Below, piece after piece: positions 26,448 to 34,674 of a stretch of 64,000 nt of DNA. The notes beneath the pieces were generated by a model. It had not been told where the DNA came from, ran no database searches, and was given only the letters and a program-made list of their open reading frames with translations. The translations under genes were made by a program, and so were the position numbers. Within the stretch, counting starts at the first letter, position 1; each line of letters starts with the position of its first letter. Source of the DNA: Streptomyces spongiicola (GTDB taxonomy: Bacteria > Actinomycetota > Actinomycetes > Streptomycetales > Streptomycetaceae); assembly GCF_003122365.1 (NCBI RefSeq), contig NZ_CP029254.1, forward strand, positions 806,001 through 870,000, written 5' to 3'.

Positions 26448-28295
26448 GTGACCACCAACGCATCGGACGTGTCCGCGATGGACACCCCCCGTCTCCCCGC
26501 CCGCGAGACCTTCCGGGCGCTCTACCGCCATTTCCGGCCCCATCGCTGGACCGTCGCGTTCGGGGCCCTCCTCGCCCTCCTCGGGGCCGCGAGCGGGCTA
26601 CTCCAACCACTGGCCGCGAAGGCCCTGGTGGACCGGCTCGGCGCGGGCCAGTCCATCAACGGGATCCTGCTGGTGCTCACCGCCCTCGTGGTCCTGGGCA
26701 CCGCGATCCACGCCGTCGGCGCCTATGTGCTGGAGCGCACCGCCGAGTCGGTCGTGCTGGCCGCCCGCCGAACGCTCGTCGGCCGACTGCTGAGACTGCG
26801 GCTGCCCGAGGTGGAGCGGACCCAGCCGGGCGACCTGATGTCCCGGGTCACCTCGGACACCACTCTGCTGCGCGCCGTGACCACCCGGTCGATCGTCTCG
26901 GCGTTCACCGGGTCCCTCTCCTTCGTCGCGACGCTCGTGATGATGGCGGTCATGGACGCCGTGCTGCTCGGTGTCACCGTGGGGGTGATCGTTCTGATCG
27001 GCGGCTCCGTCGCGCTGGCGATGCCCAGGATCGCGCTGGCCACACAGCGGGCGCAGGAGGCGGTCGGGGAGATCTCCACCGTGCTGGAGCGGGTGTTCGG
27101 CGCGTTCCGCACGGTCAAGGCGTCGGGCGCCGAGGAGCGTGAGACCGCCGTCGTGGAGGCGGCGGCGCGGCGGGCGTGGCGGTACGGCGTGCGAACGGCC
27201 AAGTGGCAGTCGGTCGCCGGCTCGTCGGTGGGGCTCGCCGTGCAGGTCTCGTTCCTCGCGGTGCTGGGCATCGGTGGGGCGCGGGTCGCGTCGGGGGCGA
27301 TATCCGTTTCCACGCTGATGGCGTTCCTGCTCTATCTCTTCTATCTGATCGAGCCCGTGACGGATCTGGTCGAGGCGGCGTCCCAGTACCAGATGGGTTC
27401 GGCGGCGGTCGCCCGCATCGCGGAGGCGGAGCGGCTGGAGACGGAGGAACTGGATCCGGTCGGCCCCGACAGGCCGCGCACACCCCGTGAGGCCACGTCC
27501 GCGCGGTACGGGACCCCGCCCGTACCCCACGGGACCCCGCCCGTAGCCCAGGAGGCCGCGTCCGTGCGGTTCGAGGACGTCTCCTTCAGGTACCGGGACG
27601 ATCTGCCGTATGTCCACCGCGGCGTCGGCTTCGAGGTCGCCGGCGCCGGTATGACGGCGTTCGTCGGCCCCTCGGGAGCGGGCAAGACGACGGTCTTCGG
27701 TCTTGTCGAGCGGTTCTACGAGGCGACCGGCGGCCGGGTGCTGGTCGACGGGCGGGACGTGAGGGACTGGCCGCTGACCGAACTGCGCGCCGCCATCGGC
27801 TACGTGGAGCAGGACGCGCCGGTGCTGGCCGGAACGCTGAGGGAGAACCTGGTGTTCGCCGCACCCGGCGCGACGGAGGACGAGATCCGGGACGTCCTCG
27901 TACGGGCCAGGCTGGACGGGCTCGTGGAACGGCTGCCGGACGGTCTGGAGACGGTGGTCGGGCACCGCGGCTCCAAGCTGTCGGGCGGCGAGCGCCAGCG
28001 GGTGGCGATAGCGCGGGCGCTGCTGCGCCGGCCCCGGCTGCTGCTCCTCGACGAGGCGACGTCGCAGCTCGACGCGGTCAACGAACTGGCGCTCCGGGAC
28101 GTCGTCGCCGAGATCGCCCGCGAGGTGACGGTGCTGGTGGTCGCACACCGGCTCTCCACCGTGACACTGGCCGACCGGATCGTCGTGATGGACGCGGGGC
28201 GGGTTCGTGCGGTCGGCACCCATGCCCGGCTGGTGACGGAGGACCCGCTGTACGGGGAACTGGCGGCGACGCAGTTCCTGTCATCGGCCCGCTGA
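26448..28295 (+). CDS. ABC exporter, fused membrane and ATPase domains
   Basis: A 615-residue half-transporter of the multidrug/lipid exporter class. Six transmembrane helices occupy residues 30-310. The nucleotide-binding domain has Walker [10 protein letters not shown], the signature [16 protein letters not shown], Walker [13 protein letters not shown] and the switch His in VVAHRLST. A Pro-rich linker ([14 protein letters not shown]) with an internal duplication joins the two halves. It would act as a homodimer, or as a heterodimer with a partner not encoded here. The substrate cannot be inferred. Start is GTG 26448. Confidence 0.93.
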   Translation: MTTNASDVSAMDTPRLPARETFRALYRHFRPHRWTVAFGALLALLGAASGLLQPLAAKALVDRLGAGQSINGILLVLTALVVLGTAIHAVGAYVLERTAESVVLAARRTLVGRLLRLRLPEVERTQPGDLMSRVTSDTTLLRAVTTRSIVSAFTGSLSFVATLVMMAVMDAVLLGVTVGVIVLIGGSVALAMPRIALATQRAQEAVGEISTVLERVFGAFRTVKASGAEERETAVVEAAARRAWRYGVRTAKWQSVAGSSVGLAVQVSFLAVLGIGGARVASGAISVSTLMAFLLYLFYLIEPVTDLVEAASQYQMGSAAVARIAEAERLETEELDPVGPDRPRTPREATSARYGTPPVPHGTPPVAQEAASVRFEDVSFRYRDDLPYVHRGVGFEVAGAGMTAFVGPSGAGKTTVFGLVERFYEATGGRVLVDGRDVRDWPLTELRAAIGYVEQDAPVLAGTLRENLVFAAPGATEDEIRDVLVRARLDGLVERLPDGLETVVGHRGSKLSGGERQRVAIARALLRRPRLLLLDEATSQLDAVNELALRDVVAEIAREVTVLVVAHRLSTVTLADRIVVMDAGRVRAVGTHARLVTEDPLYGELAATQFLSSAR

Positions 28296-28309
28296 CGACG
28301 GCGTCCCGC

Positions 28310-28520
28310 GGAAACCGGCCCGCGGGCACGGAGCACCGGGCAGGGGGCAGGGGGCAGAGGGGGCAGGGCACCGGCCGGCAGGCACCGGGCGCGGCCACGG
28401 ACCGGCCCCGGGAAGGCCACGGCCCACCGCGCCGCGTCGGCGGAGCGGCGGGCCGTGACCGTGGCCGGTGGCCGATGGCCGTGGCCGTGACCGTGGCCGT
28501 GACCGTGGCCGATGGCCGCG
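28310..28520. repeat. Two short tandem arrays in a convergent gap
   Basis: Iterations of gggggca near 28335-28370 and of gtggccgtgacc near 28455-28515 lie between the ABC exporter and the small minus-strand gene. No gene was seen. Confidence 0.75.
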
Positions 28521-28542
28521 AGGATCAGCCCTCGGCGCGTCC

Positions 28543-28749
28543 TCAGCCCTCGGCGTGCAGGCTCATGGGGCCGTAGACGCGGCCGCCGTCCTCGTAGAGG
28601 AAGACCTGGTCGGCGCCGCCCTCCCGGAGTTCGCGCCAGACCTCGCCGATCCAGGACTCGGCATCCCCCTGGGTGCTGAACTCCTCCGGTTCGACGGCCG
28701 GCTGGACCTCCGTCCCGTCGGACTTCTCGAACCGCCACGTCCATGCCAT
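28543..28749 (-). CDS. Small conserved hypothetical protein
   Basis: A 68-residue acidic protein rich in Trp and Glu (MAWTWRFEK start, ESWIGEVWREL helix, DQVFLYEDG strand). A clear AGGAGG lies 5 nt before the ATG at 28749. I recognise it as a protein conserved in Streptomyces but know no function. It is divergent from the cobU fusion gene, with about 110 bp between. Confidence 0.85.
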   Translation of the reverse strand: MAWTWRFEKSDGTEVQPAVEPEEFSTQGDAESWIGEVWRELREGGADQVFLYEDGGRVYGPMSLHAEG

Positions 28750-28859
28750 GTGCGCCTCCTGGTCCCACCACGTGACCGCGGTGCCGATCGTCCCTGCCGA
28801 TCACCTTGCTGCCCGCAGCGTAGCCGGGCGCGCACCCGGCGCGGAGACGCGGGAAGATC

Positions 28860-30065
28860 GTGACCGTGGAACTGACTCTGCTCGGCACCGGAGCCCCCAC
28901 CGGGCTCCCCCGCCCCGACTGCCCCTGCGCCGTATGCGCCACCGCCCGCGGCGACCGGGCGCGCGCCGCGACGGCCCTGCTCGTGGACGGCGCGCTGCTG
29001 CTCGACCTGACGCCCGGTGCCGCGCTCGCGGCCGCCCGCGCGGGCCGTTCACTCGTGGGCGTACGGCAGGTACTGCTGTCGCACCCGCACACCGGGCCCG
29101 CGGTGGAGCTGCCCGCGGGGCTTCCGGCGGCCGGACGGGTGCCGGACGGCCAGGAGCTGACGCTGATCAGCGGTCACCGGGTGCGGGCCGTGGCCCTGGA
29201 CTCGCCGGGCACCGGCTACGAGGTGGCCTCACTCGACGGGGAGCGGCTGCTGTACCTGCCGCCGGGCGGGGGGCCGGCCGGGGCCACCGACGGCGACCCG
29301 CTCCCCTACGACATGGTCGTGGCCGATGTGCTGGGGCGGCCGGACGGCCTGGCGAAGCTGCGGGCGAGGGGCGCGGTCGGTCCCACCACCGACGTGATCG
29401 CCGTCCACATCGACCACGACGCGCTGCCCGGCCCCGAGCTGGACCGGCGGCTTTGCGCCTCGGGGGCCCGGACCGTGCCGGACGGCACGACGCTGTACGT
29501 GGGCGAGTACCAGGACGTACCGGACGTGCCCCGGCGCACCCTCGTCACCGGCGGTGCGCGGTCCGGGAAGTCCCTGGAGGCCGAGCGGCGGCTGGAGACG
29601 TTCCCCGGCGTGGTGTACGTGGCGACGAGCGGGACGCGCCGCGACGACACCGAGTGGGCGGAACGGGTAGCCGCCCACCGTGAGCGCCGGCCGGGGAGCT
29701 GGCGGACCCTGGAGACCTGCGACCTGGTCCCGCTGCTGACCGGGAGCGGACCGCCGCTGCTGATCGACTGCCTGGCGCTGTGGCTGACGGACGCGATGGA
29801 CCGGGTGGGCGCCTGGGACGACGCGCGCTGGGAGGCGGCCGGCCGCACGGCTCTGCGCCGGCGCACGGCCGCCCTCGTCGAGGCTCTGCGCGGTACGCGC
29901 CGTACGGTCGTCGCCGTGACCAACGAGGTCGGTTCGGGCATCGTCCCCGCGACCGCCTCGGGCCGTCGATTCCGCGACGAACTGGGCCGTCTGAACGCCT
30001 CCTTCGCCGCCGAGTGCGAGCATGTGGTGCTGATGGTGGCGGGGCAGGCGATGCCACTGCGATAG
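28860..30065 (+). CDS. cobU: MBL-like domain fused to CobU kinase/guanylyltransferase
   Basis: A two-part protein of 401 residues. Residues 225-401 are adenosylcobinamide kinase/GTP:adenosylcobinamide-phosphate guanylyltransferase: P-loop GGARSGKS at 231-238, YVATSGTRRDD, RVAAHRERRP with the guanylylated His region, and EVGSGIVP. Residues 1-210 resemble a metallo-beta-lactamase/PhnP fold (LTLLGTGAPTG, then a Cys pair in CPCAVC). The metal motif HxHxDH is reduced to LSHPHTGPA, so this half is probably not a normal metallohydrolase. It begins a cobalamin nucleotide-loop cluster with cobT and cobS. GTG 28860 is the likely start, with GTG 28866 possible. Confidence 0.9.
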   Translation: MTVELTLLGTGAPTGLPRPDCPCAVCATARGDRARAATALLVDGALLLDLTPGAALAAARAGRSLVGVRQVLLSHPHTGPAVELPAGLPAAGRVPDGQELTLISGHRVRAVALDSPGTGYEVASLDGERLLYLPPGGGPAGATDGDPLPYDMVVADVLGRPDGLAKLRARGAVGPTTDVIAVHIDHDALPGPELDRRLCASGARTVPDGTTLYVGEYQDVPDVPRRTLVTGGARSGKSLEAERRLETFPGVVYVATSGTRRDDTEWAERVAAHRERRPGSWRTLETCDLVPLLTGSGPPLLIDCLALWLTDAMDRVGAWDDARWEAAGRTALRRRTAALVEALRGTRRTVVAVTNEVGSGIVPATASGRRFRDELGRLNASFAAECEHVVLMVAGQAMPLR

Positions 30066-30148
30066 CGCGGTTCGGAGGGTTCCCACCCGCCCGGCCCCGA
30101 CGCGGCCCGGGCGCCGAACACCGCGCGCGTGCCGGTACTGTTCGGCGA

Positions 30149-31327
30149 ATGAGCTCGCTGAATCTCGACGACTTCTCCGACCTGATCGAGCGCCCCGACA
30201 GCGGTGTGCGGCGCGACGCCGCGGAACGCCGGGAGCGGCTGGCCGTGCCGCCTGGCGCTCTGGGCCGGCTGGACGAGCTGGGTGAGTGGCTGGCGGCGGC
30301 GCAGGGAGCCGTGCCGGTACGGGCCGTCGAACGGCCCCGGGTGGTGCTGTTCGCCGGCGACCACGGGGTGGCGGAGCTGGGTGTCTCCGGCCGGGCCGCG
30401 GGGACCGCGCACGAGCTGGTGCGGTCCGTGCTGGACGGGGTGAGCCCCGTCGCGGTGCTGGCCCGGCGGGCGGGCGTGCCGGTGCGGGTCGTTGACGCCG
30501 GCCTGGACTGCGACCCGGACCTGCTGCCCAAGGACGTCGTCCGGCACCGGGTGCGGCGCGGGAGCGGGCGGATCGACGCCGGGGACGCGCTCACCCGGGA
30601 GGAGGCCGAGCAGGCGGTACGCCTCGGGGTGGCGATCGCCGACGAGGAGGCGGACGCCGGCACCGACCTGGTCGTGCTCGGCGATCTCAGCGTGGGCGGT
30701 ACCACCCCCGCCGCCACGCTCGTGGCCGCGCTGTGCGGCACGGACGCCTCAGTCGTCACCGGCCGCGGCGGCGCCGGCATCGACGATCTGGCGTGGATGC
30801 GCAAGTGCGCGGCGATCCGCGACTCGCTGCGCCGGGCCCGGCCCGTGCTGGGCGACCAGCTGGCGCTGCTGACGGCCGTGGGCGGCGCGGATCTGGCCGC
30901 GACGACCGGGTTCCTGCTACAGGCCGCGGTGCGGCGGATGCCGGTGATCCTGGACGGGGTCGTGTCGGCGGCGTGCGCCCTCGTCGCCCAGCGGGCGGCG
31001 TTCCGGGCGCCGGACTGGTGGCTGGCGGGTCAGGTCAGCGGGGAGCCGGCCCAGGCGAAGGCGCTCGACCGGATGGCCCTGGAGCCGCTGCTCGACCACG
31101 GGGTCACCGCCGGGGAGGGCACCGGCGCCCTTCTCGCGCTCCCCCTGGTCCAGGCGGCCGCCGCGCTCGCGGCCGAGCTGCCGGAGCGTGCGACCGCCGC
31201 GGGGAGCGGCACCGCAGGCGGTACCGGGGACGGCACAGGAGACGGTACCGGGGGCGGCACAGAGGTCTCGGGCCCGGCCGGGTCCGGAAGCGAGAACCCG
31301 GCCGCCGCCGACGGCGACAGCCGCTGA
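30149..31327 (+). CDS. cobT: Nicotinate-nucleotide:DMB phosphoribosyltransferase
   Basis: CobT makes alpha-ribazole phosphate for the lower ligand of cobalamin. The 392-residue protein shows VLFAGDHGVAE near residue 68, GDLSVGGTTPAATLVAAL, the VTGRGGAGIDD loop and GEGTGALLALPL near the end, whose Glu is the expected catalytic base. The last 50 residues are a Gly/Thr low-complexity tail with TGDGTGDGTGGG repeats, outside the fold. ATG 30149 lies 7 nt after a TACTGT box, so the mRNA may be leaderless. It lies between the CobU fusion and cobS in the cluster. Confidence 0.94.
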   Translation: MSSLNLDDFSDLIERPDSGVRRDAAERRERLAVPPGALGRLDELGEWLAAAQGAVPVRAVERPRVVLFAGDHGVAELGVSGRAAGTAHELVRSVLDGVSPVAVLARRAGVPVRVVDAGLDCDPDLLPKDVVRHRVRRGSGRIDAGDALTREEAEQAVRLGVAIADEEADAGTDLVVLGDLSVGGTTPAATLVAALCGTDASVVTGRGGAGIDDLAWMRKCAAIRDSLRRARPVLGDQLALLTAVGGADLAATTGFLLQAAVRRMPVILDGVVSAACALVAQRAAFRAPDWWLAGQVSGEPAQAKALDRMALEPLLDHGVTAGEGTGALLALPLVQAAAALAAELPERATAAGSGTAGGTGDGTGDGTGGGTEVSGPAGSGSENPAAADGDSR

Positions 31328-31440
31328 AGCGACAGCCCGACCGCCGGCAGCGGCCCGGCCGGGTGACAACCGCGGTCGATGAGGAACCGGCGCCAGGCGG
31401 GGACGGGACGGAGCAGGCGTACGGGACGGACGGGGCAGGC
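31328..31440. other. Intergenic DNA before a 70-bp repeat array
   Basis: No gene was seen. Degenerate pieces of the neighbouring gacggacggggcagg repeat start near 31405. Confidence 0.4.
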
Positions 31441-31650
31441 GGGCGTACCGGACGGACGGGGTGTACAGGACGGACGGGGAAGGCGGACGTACCGGACGGA
31501 CGGGGAAGGCGGGCGTACCGGACGGACGGGGTGTACAGGACGGACGGGGAAGGCGGACGTACGGGACGGACGGGGAAGGCGGGCGTACCGGACGGACGGG
31601 GTGTACAGGACGGACGGGGAAGGCGGACGTACGGGACGGGCGGGGCAGGC
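31441..31650. repeat. 70-bp tandem repeat, three copies
   Basis: Copies begin at 31441, 31511 and 31581, exactly 70 bp apart. Each contains three sub-units around gtaccggacggacgggg, so the array has a higher-order structure. It lies between the convergent cobT and membrane-protein genes and gives long but meaningless open frames in several phases. Confidence 0.95.
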
Positions 31651-31963
31651 GGCAGGGCGGCAGGGTTGGAGCCGTAGGGGGCTCTCGGCGGGTTTCGTGG
31701 TCGGCCTTCGGACGCCGGACCTCGACGGCCAGGCCTCCGGCGACCCAGCGGTCTCGGCGGTCTCGGCGACCTCGGCCCGGTCCGGCAGCCGTAGTTCGGT
31801 GCGCCGGGCGGCGATGGTGAACCCCGACAGCAGGGCGGTGGCGTCCCGGCGGCCGCAGGCCTGGTGGTGTCGACGGACACGAGCGTCTTCCGGAGCGCGG
31901 CGGCGGTGGACGGGAGCGACGTTCGCAGCACGCCTCGGTGGCGACCTGTGCGGCGGTCTGCCC
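31651..31963. other. Intergenic DNA, no gene supported
   Basis: 313 bp between the 70-bp array and the membrane-protein stop. Frames crossing it are antisense extensions or repeat-derived. No hairpin was confirmed. Confidence 0.4.
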
Positions 31964-32752
31964 TCAGCGCGTTTCGCGGTCCCTGCCCGGGCCGGCGGGA
32001 CCGGCCGCGGGCAGCCGGTCCGGGGCACCGCCGATCAGGTCCTGGATCTTGCGGCGCGGCCCGCTCCAGCGCCTGTCGTGGCGGAAGGCCCGCAGCATCG
32101 CCCTGGCCCGGGAGCGCGGGCGGTGCCGGTAGAGGCGCCTGGCCCACGGTGAGGTGGGCCTGGCCAGCCGCAGGGCGCCGACGATCGCGACGAACGGCAC
32201 CAGGGTGCCGATGATCGCCATACGCGGCTTGCCCTTGAAGAGGGAGATCAGGACGAACATGAAGTTGACGGCGAGGGTCAGCAGGAAGGCCCGCCGGTCG
32301 TCGCGCTCCTCCTCGGACAGGTCGTTCACGCCGAGGGGTGCGAAGCCGCCGAGGGCGAGCAGCAGCAGGGCGGTGGTGAGGACGACGACCTCGACGCTCT
32401 TGCGCCCTTCCTCGGTCCAGTAGACGTCGTCCAGATGGAGGATCAGCGCGAACTCGTCCAGGACGAGTCCCGCGCCCACCCCGAAGACCACGGCGAACAC
32501 CACGGTTCCGGCGCCGGTGTGCTGACTGCTGGCGACCGAGCCGAAGCCGCCGATCACGGTGAGGACGACTCCGGGCACCACATGGTGGATATGGAGTCCG
32601 CCGGCCCTGACGTTGCCGAACGGCCCCTTGCCCGCCCGGATCATCCTGGTGACGATCCGGGTGATCAGAAAGGTCAGGACGAACGAGGCCAGCGCGAGGA
32701 GCAGCGGGAGCTTCCCGGGCTCCAGGATGTTGCGGTAAAACCAGTGACCCAT
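31964..32752 (-). CDS. Polytopic membrane protein of unknown function
   Basis: A 262-residue protein with about six hydrophobic helices and a strongly basic, Arg-rich C-terminal tail (about residues 215-262). A conserved-looking GLHIHHVVPG segment, several acidic residues in DEFALILHLDD and a charged loop EEERDDRR are visible. I start at ATG 32752, preceded by GGGAGCGGGTGGC. A TAAATT -10 box (32784-32789) puts the transcript start between this ATG and an upstream ATG at 32779, which supports the shorter form. It sits between cobT and cobS on the other strand; a cobalamin role is not indicated by sequence. Confidence 0.85.
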   Translation of the reverse strand: MGHWFYRNILEPGKLPLLLALASFVLTFLITRIVTRMIRAGKGPFGNVRAGGLHIHHVVPGVVLTVIGGFGSVASSQHTGAGTVVFAVVFGVGAGLVLDEFALILHLDDVYWTEEGRKSVEVVVLTTALLLLALGGFAPLGVNDLSEEERDDRRAFLLTLAVNFMFVLISLFKGKPRMAIIGTLVPFVAIVGALRLARPTSPWARRLYRHRPRSRARAMLRAFRHDRRWSGPRRKIQDLIGGAPDRLPAAGPAGPGRDRETR

Positions 32753-32783
32753 GCCACCCGCTCCCGTTTTGTCCGTCATGCGC

Positions 32784-32813
32784 AATTTACCGTCGTGGTG
32801 CACCGGCTACGCT
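32784..32813. promoter_or_regulatory. Back-to-back -10 boxes of membrane gene and cobS
   Basis: Minus strand: TAAATT at 32784-32789 for the membrane-protein gene. Plus strand: TACGCT at 32808-32813, 7 nt before the cobS GTG, implying a leaderless cobS mRNA. The two promoters face away from each other within 30 bp. Confidence 0.55.
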
Positions 32814-32820
32814 GCGCGCG

Positions 32821-33615
32821 GTGAACTCCCACAACACACCCGGTCTCGCGGGCCTACGGTTCGCCTTCGGCACCCTCACCGTGCTGCCCGTCCGCGTGAG
32901 CCGCTGGGACCGCGACTGCGCGGGCGCGGGGATGCGCTGGGCCCCGCTCGCCGGACTCGCCGTCGGTCTCTGCGCGGGGGCCGCGGGCGGACTGCTCCTG
33001 CTGCTGGGCGCCGGTCCGCTGCTCGCCGCGGTGGCCTCCGCCGCCGTGCCCGCGGTCCTCACCCGCGGTCTGCACCTGGACGGCCTCGCCGACACCGCGG
33101 ACGGACTGGGCAGCGGCCGACCCGCCGAGGACGCGCTGCGGATCATGAAGCAGTCGGACATCGGGCCGTTCGGAGTCCTCGCCCTGGTGTTCGTACTGCT
33201 GGCCCAGGTCGCGGCGCTGTACGAGCTCTACGGGCGCGGCTGGGGGTACGGGGCGACGGCGGCGGCGGTCGCCGGCGCCGCCGCCCGGCTCGCGCTCACG
33301 CTCGCCGCCCGCTCCGGCGTCCCGGCGGCACGGCCCGAGGGGTTGGGCGCCATGGTCGCGGCCACCGTGCCGGCGCGGCAGGCACTGGGCATCGCGCTGC
33401 TGGTCACGGCCGGTTTCGCCGCCTGGGGGACGCTGTTCGGCGGGTACGGGGCGCCGCGGCTCGCCCTGGCCGTGCTCGCCGGGGCCGCCGCCGCCGAACT
33501 GCTGCTGCGGCACTGCGTGCGACGCTTCGGCGGGGTCACCGGCGACGTGTTCGGAGGGGTCGCGGAGACGGCGGCGACGGCTGCGCTGATCGCGCTCGCC
33601 GTCGGGTTCCGGTAG
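32821..33615 (+). CDS. cobS: Adenosylcobinamide-GDP ribazoletransferase
   Basis: Cobalamin synthase, the membrane enzyme that joins adenosylcobinamide-GDP and alpha-ribazole. The 264-residue protein has seven or so hydrophobic helices and the family motifs: HLDGLADTADGLG with metal-binding acidic residues, IMKQSDIGPFG, and RRFGGVTGDVFGG near the C-terminus. It completes the cobU-cobT-cobS set, though separated from cobT by a minus-strand gene, so it is transcribed from its own promoter. Confidence 0.95.
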   Translation: MNSHNTPGLAGLRFAFGTLTVLPVRVSRWDRDCAGAGMRWAPLAGLAVGLCAGAAGGLLLLLGAGPLLAAVASAAVPAVLTRGLHLDGLADTADGLGSGRPAEDALRIMKQSDIGPFGVLALVFVLLAQVAALYELYGRGWGYGATAAAVAGAAARLALTLAARSGVPAARPEGLGAMVAATVPARQALGIALLVTAGFAAWGTLFGGYGAPRLALAVLAGAAAAELLLRHCVRRFGGVTGDVFGGVAETAATAALIALAVGFR

Positions 33616-33639
33616 CCCGTCGCGCGGCCCACCGGGCCG

Positions 33640-33840
33640 CCGCGACCCACCGGGCATTCGGGATCCACCGAATACCCGCGGCCCACCGGACATCCGCGGC
33701 CCGCCGACAGACCCACCGGACGGCCGCCGCCCTACCCAGACATCCGCAGCTCTACCGGACATCCGCGGCCCGCCGGCAGACCCACCGGACATGCGCGACT
33801 CGCCGACAGACCCACCGGACGGCCGCGGCCCGCCCGGCTT
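33640..33840. repeat. Imperfect 30-bp repeats in a convergent gap
   Basis: catccgcggcccgccgacag followed by acccaccgga recurs with variation at about 33691, 33760 and 33790, plus shorter fragments. It fills the gap between cobS and the GH114 gene. No hairpin terminator was obvious. Confidence 0.8.
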
Positions 33841-33856
33841 CCGCGGTCCGTCCGCC

Positions 33857-34660
33857 TCAGCAGGGCTGGCGCCAGGCGTCCAGCTCGTAGCGCTTGCGCA
33901 TCGAACTCAGCCCGAGCTGCCGCGACCGGGGGCAGAAGCGGCTCGTCGGCACCTCGTACTCGACGTGGAACACGGCCTTGCCCGCCTCGACGAACGGTGT
34001 CAGCGCCTCGCACTCCGCGTACTGGGCGCACTGCTCGTTGACCGCGAAGTCGAAGTCGCCGACGAGGGCCGGGATCTGGTCGAGGTCGTTCTTCAGCCCG
34101 ACGGCCAGCCCCCGCTCATGGGCCATCCGGGCGATCAGCCGGTTGTAGCGGAGCTGGTCGCCCGCGGTGAGGGGGAAGCCGGTGTCGTTGGCGTAGCCGT
34201 CCATGTTGTCCGGCTCGATCGCGTCGAAGCCCTTGTCCCGGCACATGTCGAAGCGCCTGGCCATCAGCGGCTCCAGGACGTCCGTGCGGCGGATGTCGAG
34301 CCAGCGCTCCCCCTCCCAGCCGTTGCCCTTGCCCAGCAGTTCCGCGGGGAACTCGTCCGCGTCGGGGCGGAACTCCTCCCAGGCGCCGGTTGACAGATAG
34401 CAGATCACTTTGCGGCCGCGCCGCTGGAGGTCGGCGACCGTGGACCCCGGGTGCTCGAAGCCGTCGATGTCGTACACCGGGACGTCCACGGTCGTGTCCA
34501 GACGGCCGCCGAGCTGCCACTGCCACGGTGTCCCCGGCCCCGGCCGCCAACGGGTGGTGCGCGGGGGCGCGGAGTCGTCGGGGGCCGAGGTGCAGCCGGC
34601 CAGCAGCACCAGGGCCACCAGCGGCAGCAGCAGGCTTCGTGTCCGGGCCGGCAGGCTCAT
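33857..34660 (-). CDS. GH114 endo-alpha-1,4-polygalactosaminidase lipoprotein
   Basis: A secreted glycoside hydrolase of 267 residues. The N-terminal signal ends in the lipobox LAGC, so it is probably membrane-anchored outside. The rest is a GH114/TM1410-type barrel: WQLGG and VPVYDIDGF near the start, KVICYLSTGAWE, the acidic FDAIEPDNMDGY motif and a VGLKNDLDQ segment. GH114 enzymes cut galactosamine-containing polymers and form the hydrolase domain of PelA. It is last of a three-gene set with a PelF-like glycosyltransferase and a membrane protein, which suggests a Pel-type polymer. ATG 34660 follows GAGGGAG. Confidence 0.9.
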   Translation of the reverse strand: MSLPARTRSLLLPLVALVLLAGCTSAPDDSAPPRTTRWRPGPGTPWQWQLGGRLDTTVDVPVYDIDGFEHPGSTVADLQRRGRKVICYLSTGAWEEFRPDADEFPAELLGKGNGWEGERWLDIRRTDVLEPLMARRFDMCRDKGFDAIEPDNMDGYANDTGFPLTAGDQLRYNRLIARMAHERGLAVGLKNDLDQIPALVGDFDFAVNEQCAQYAECEALTPFVEAGKAVFHVEYEVPTSRFCPRSRQLGLSSMRKRYELDAWRQPC

Positions 34661-34674
34661 GATCCGCGACTCCC

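Noticed and set aside
28750..28859. Cobalamin riboswitch upstream of the cob genes
   Set aside because: No B12-box-like conserved sequence or room for the aptamer between the divergent genes.
31379..32028. Tandem-repeat proteins on both strands at 31.4-32.0 kb
   Set aside because: All are translations of the 70-bp array; no ribosome site or conserved domain.
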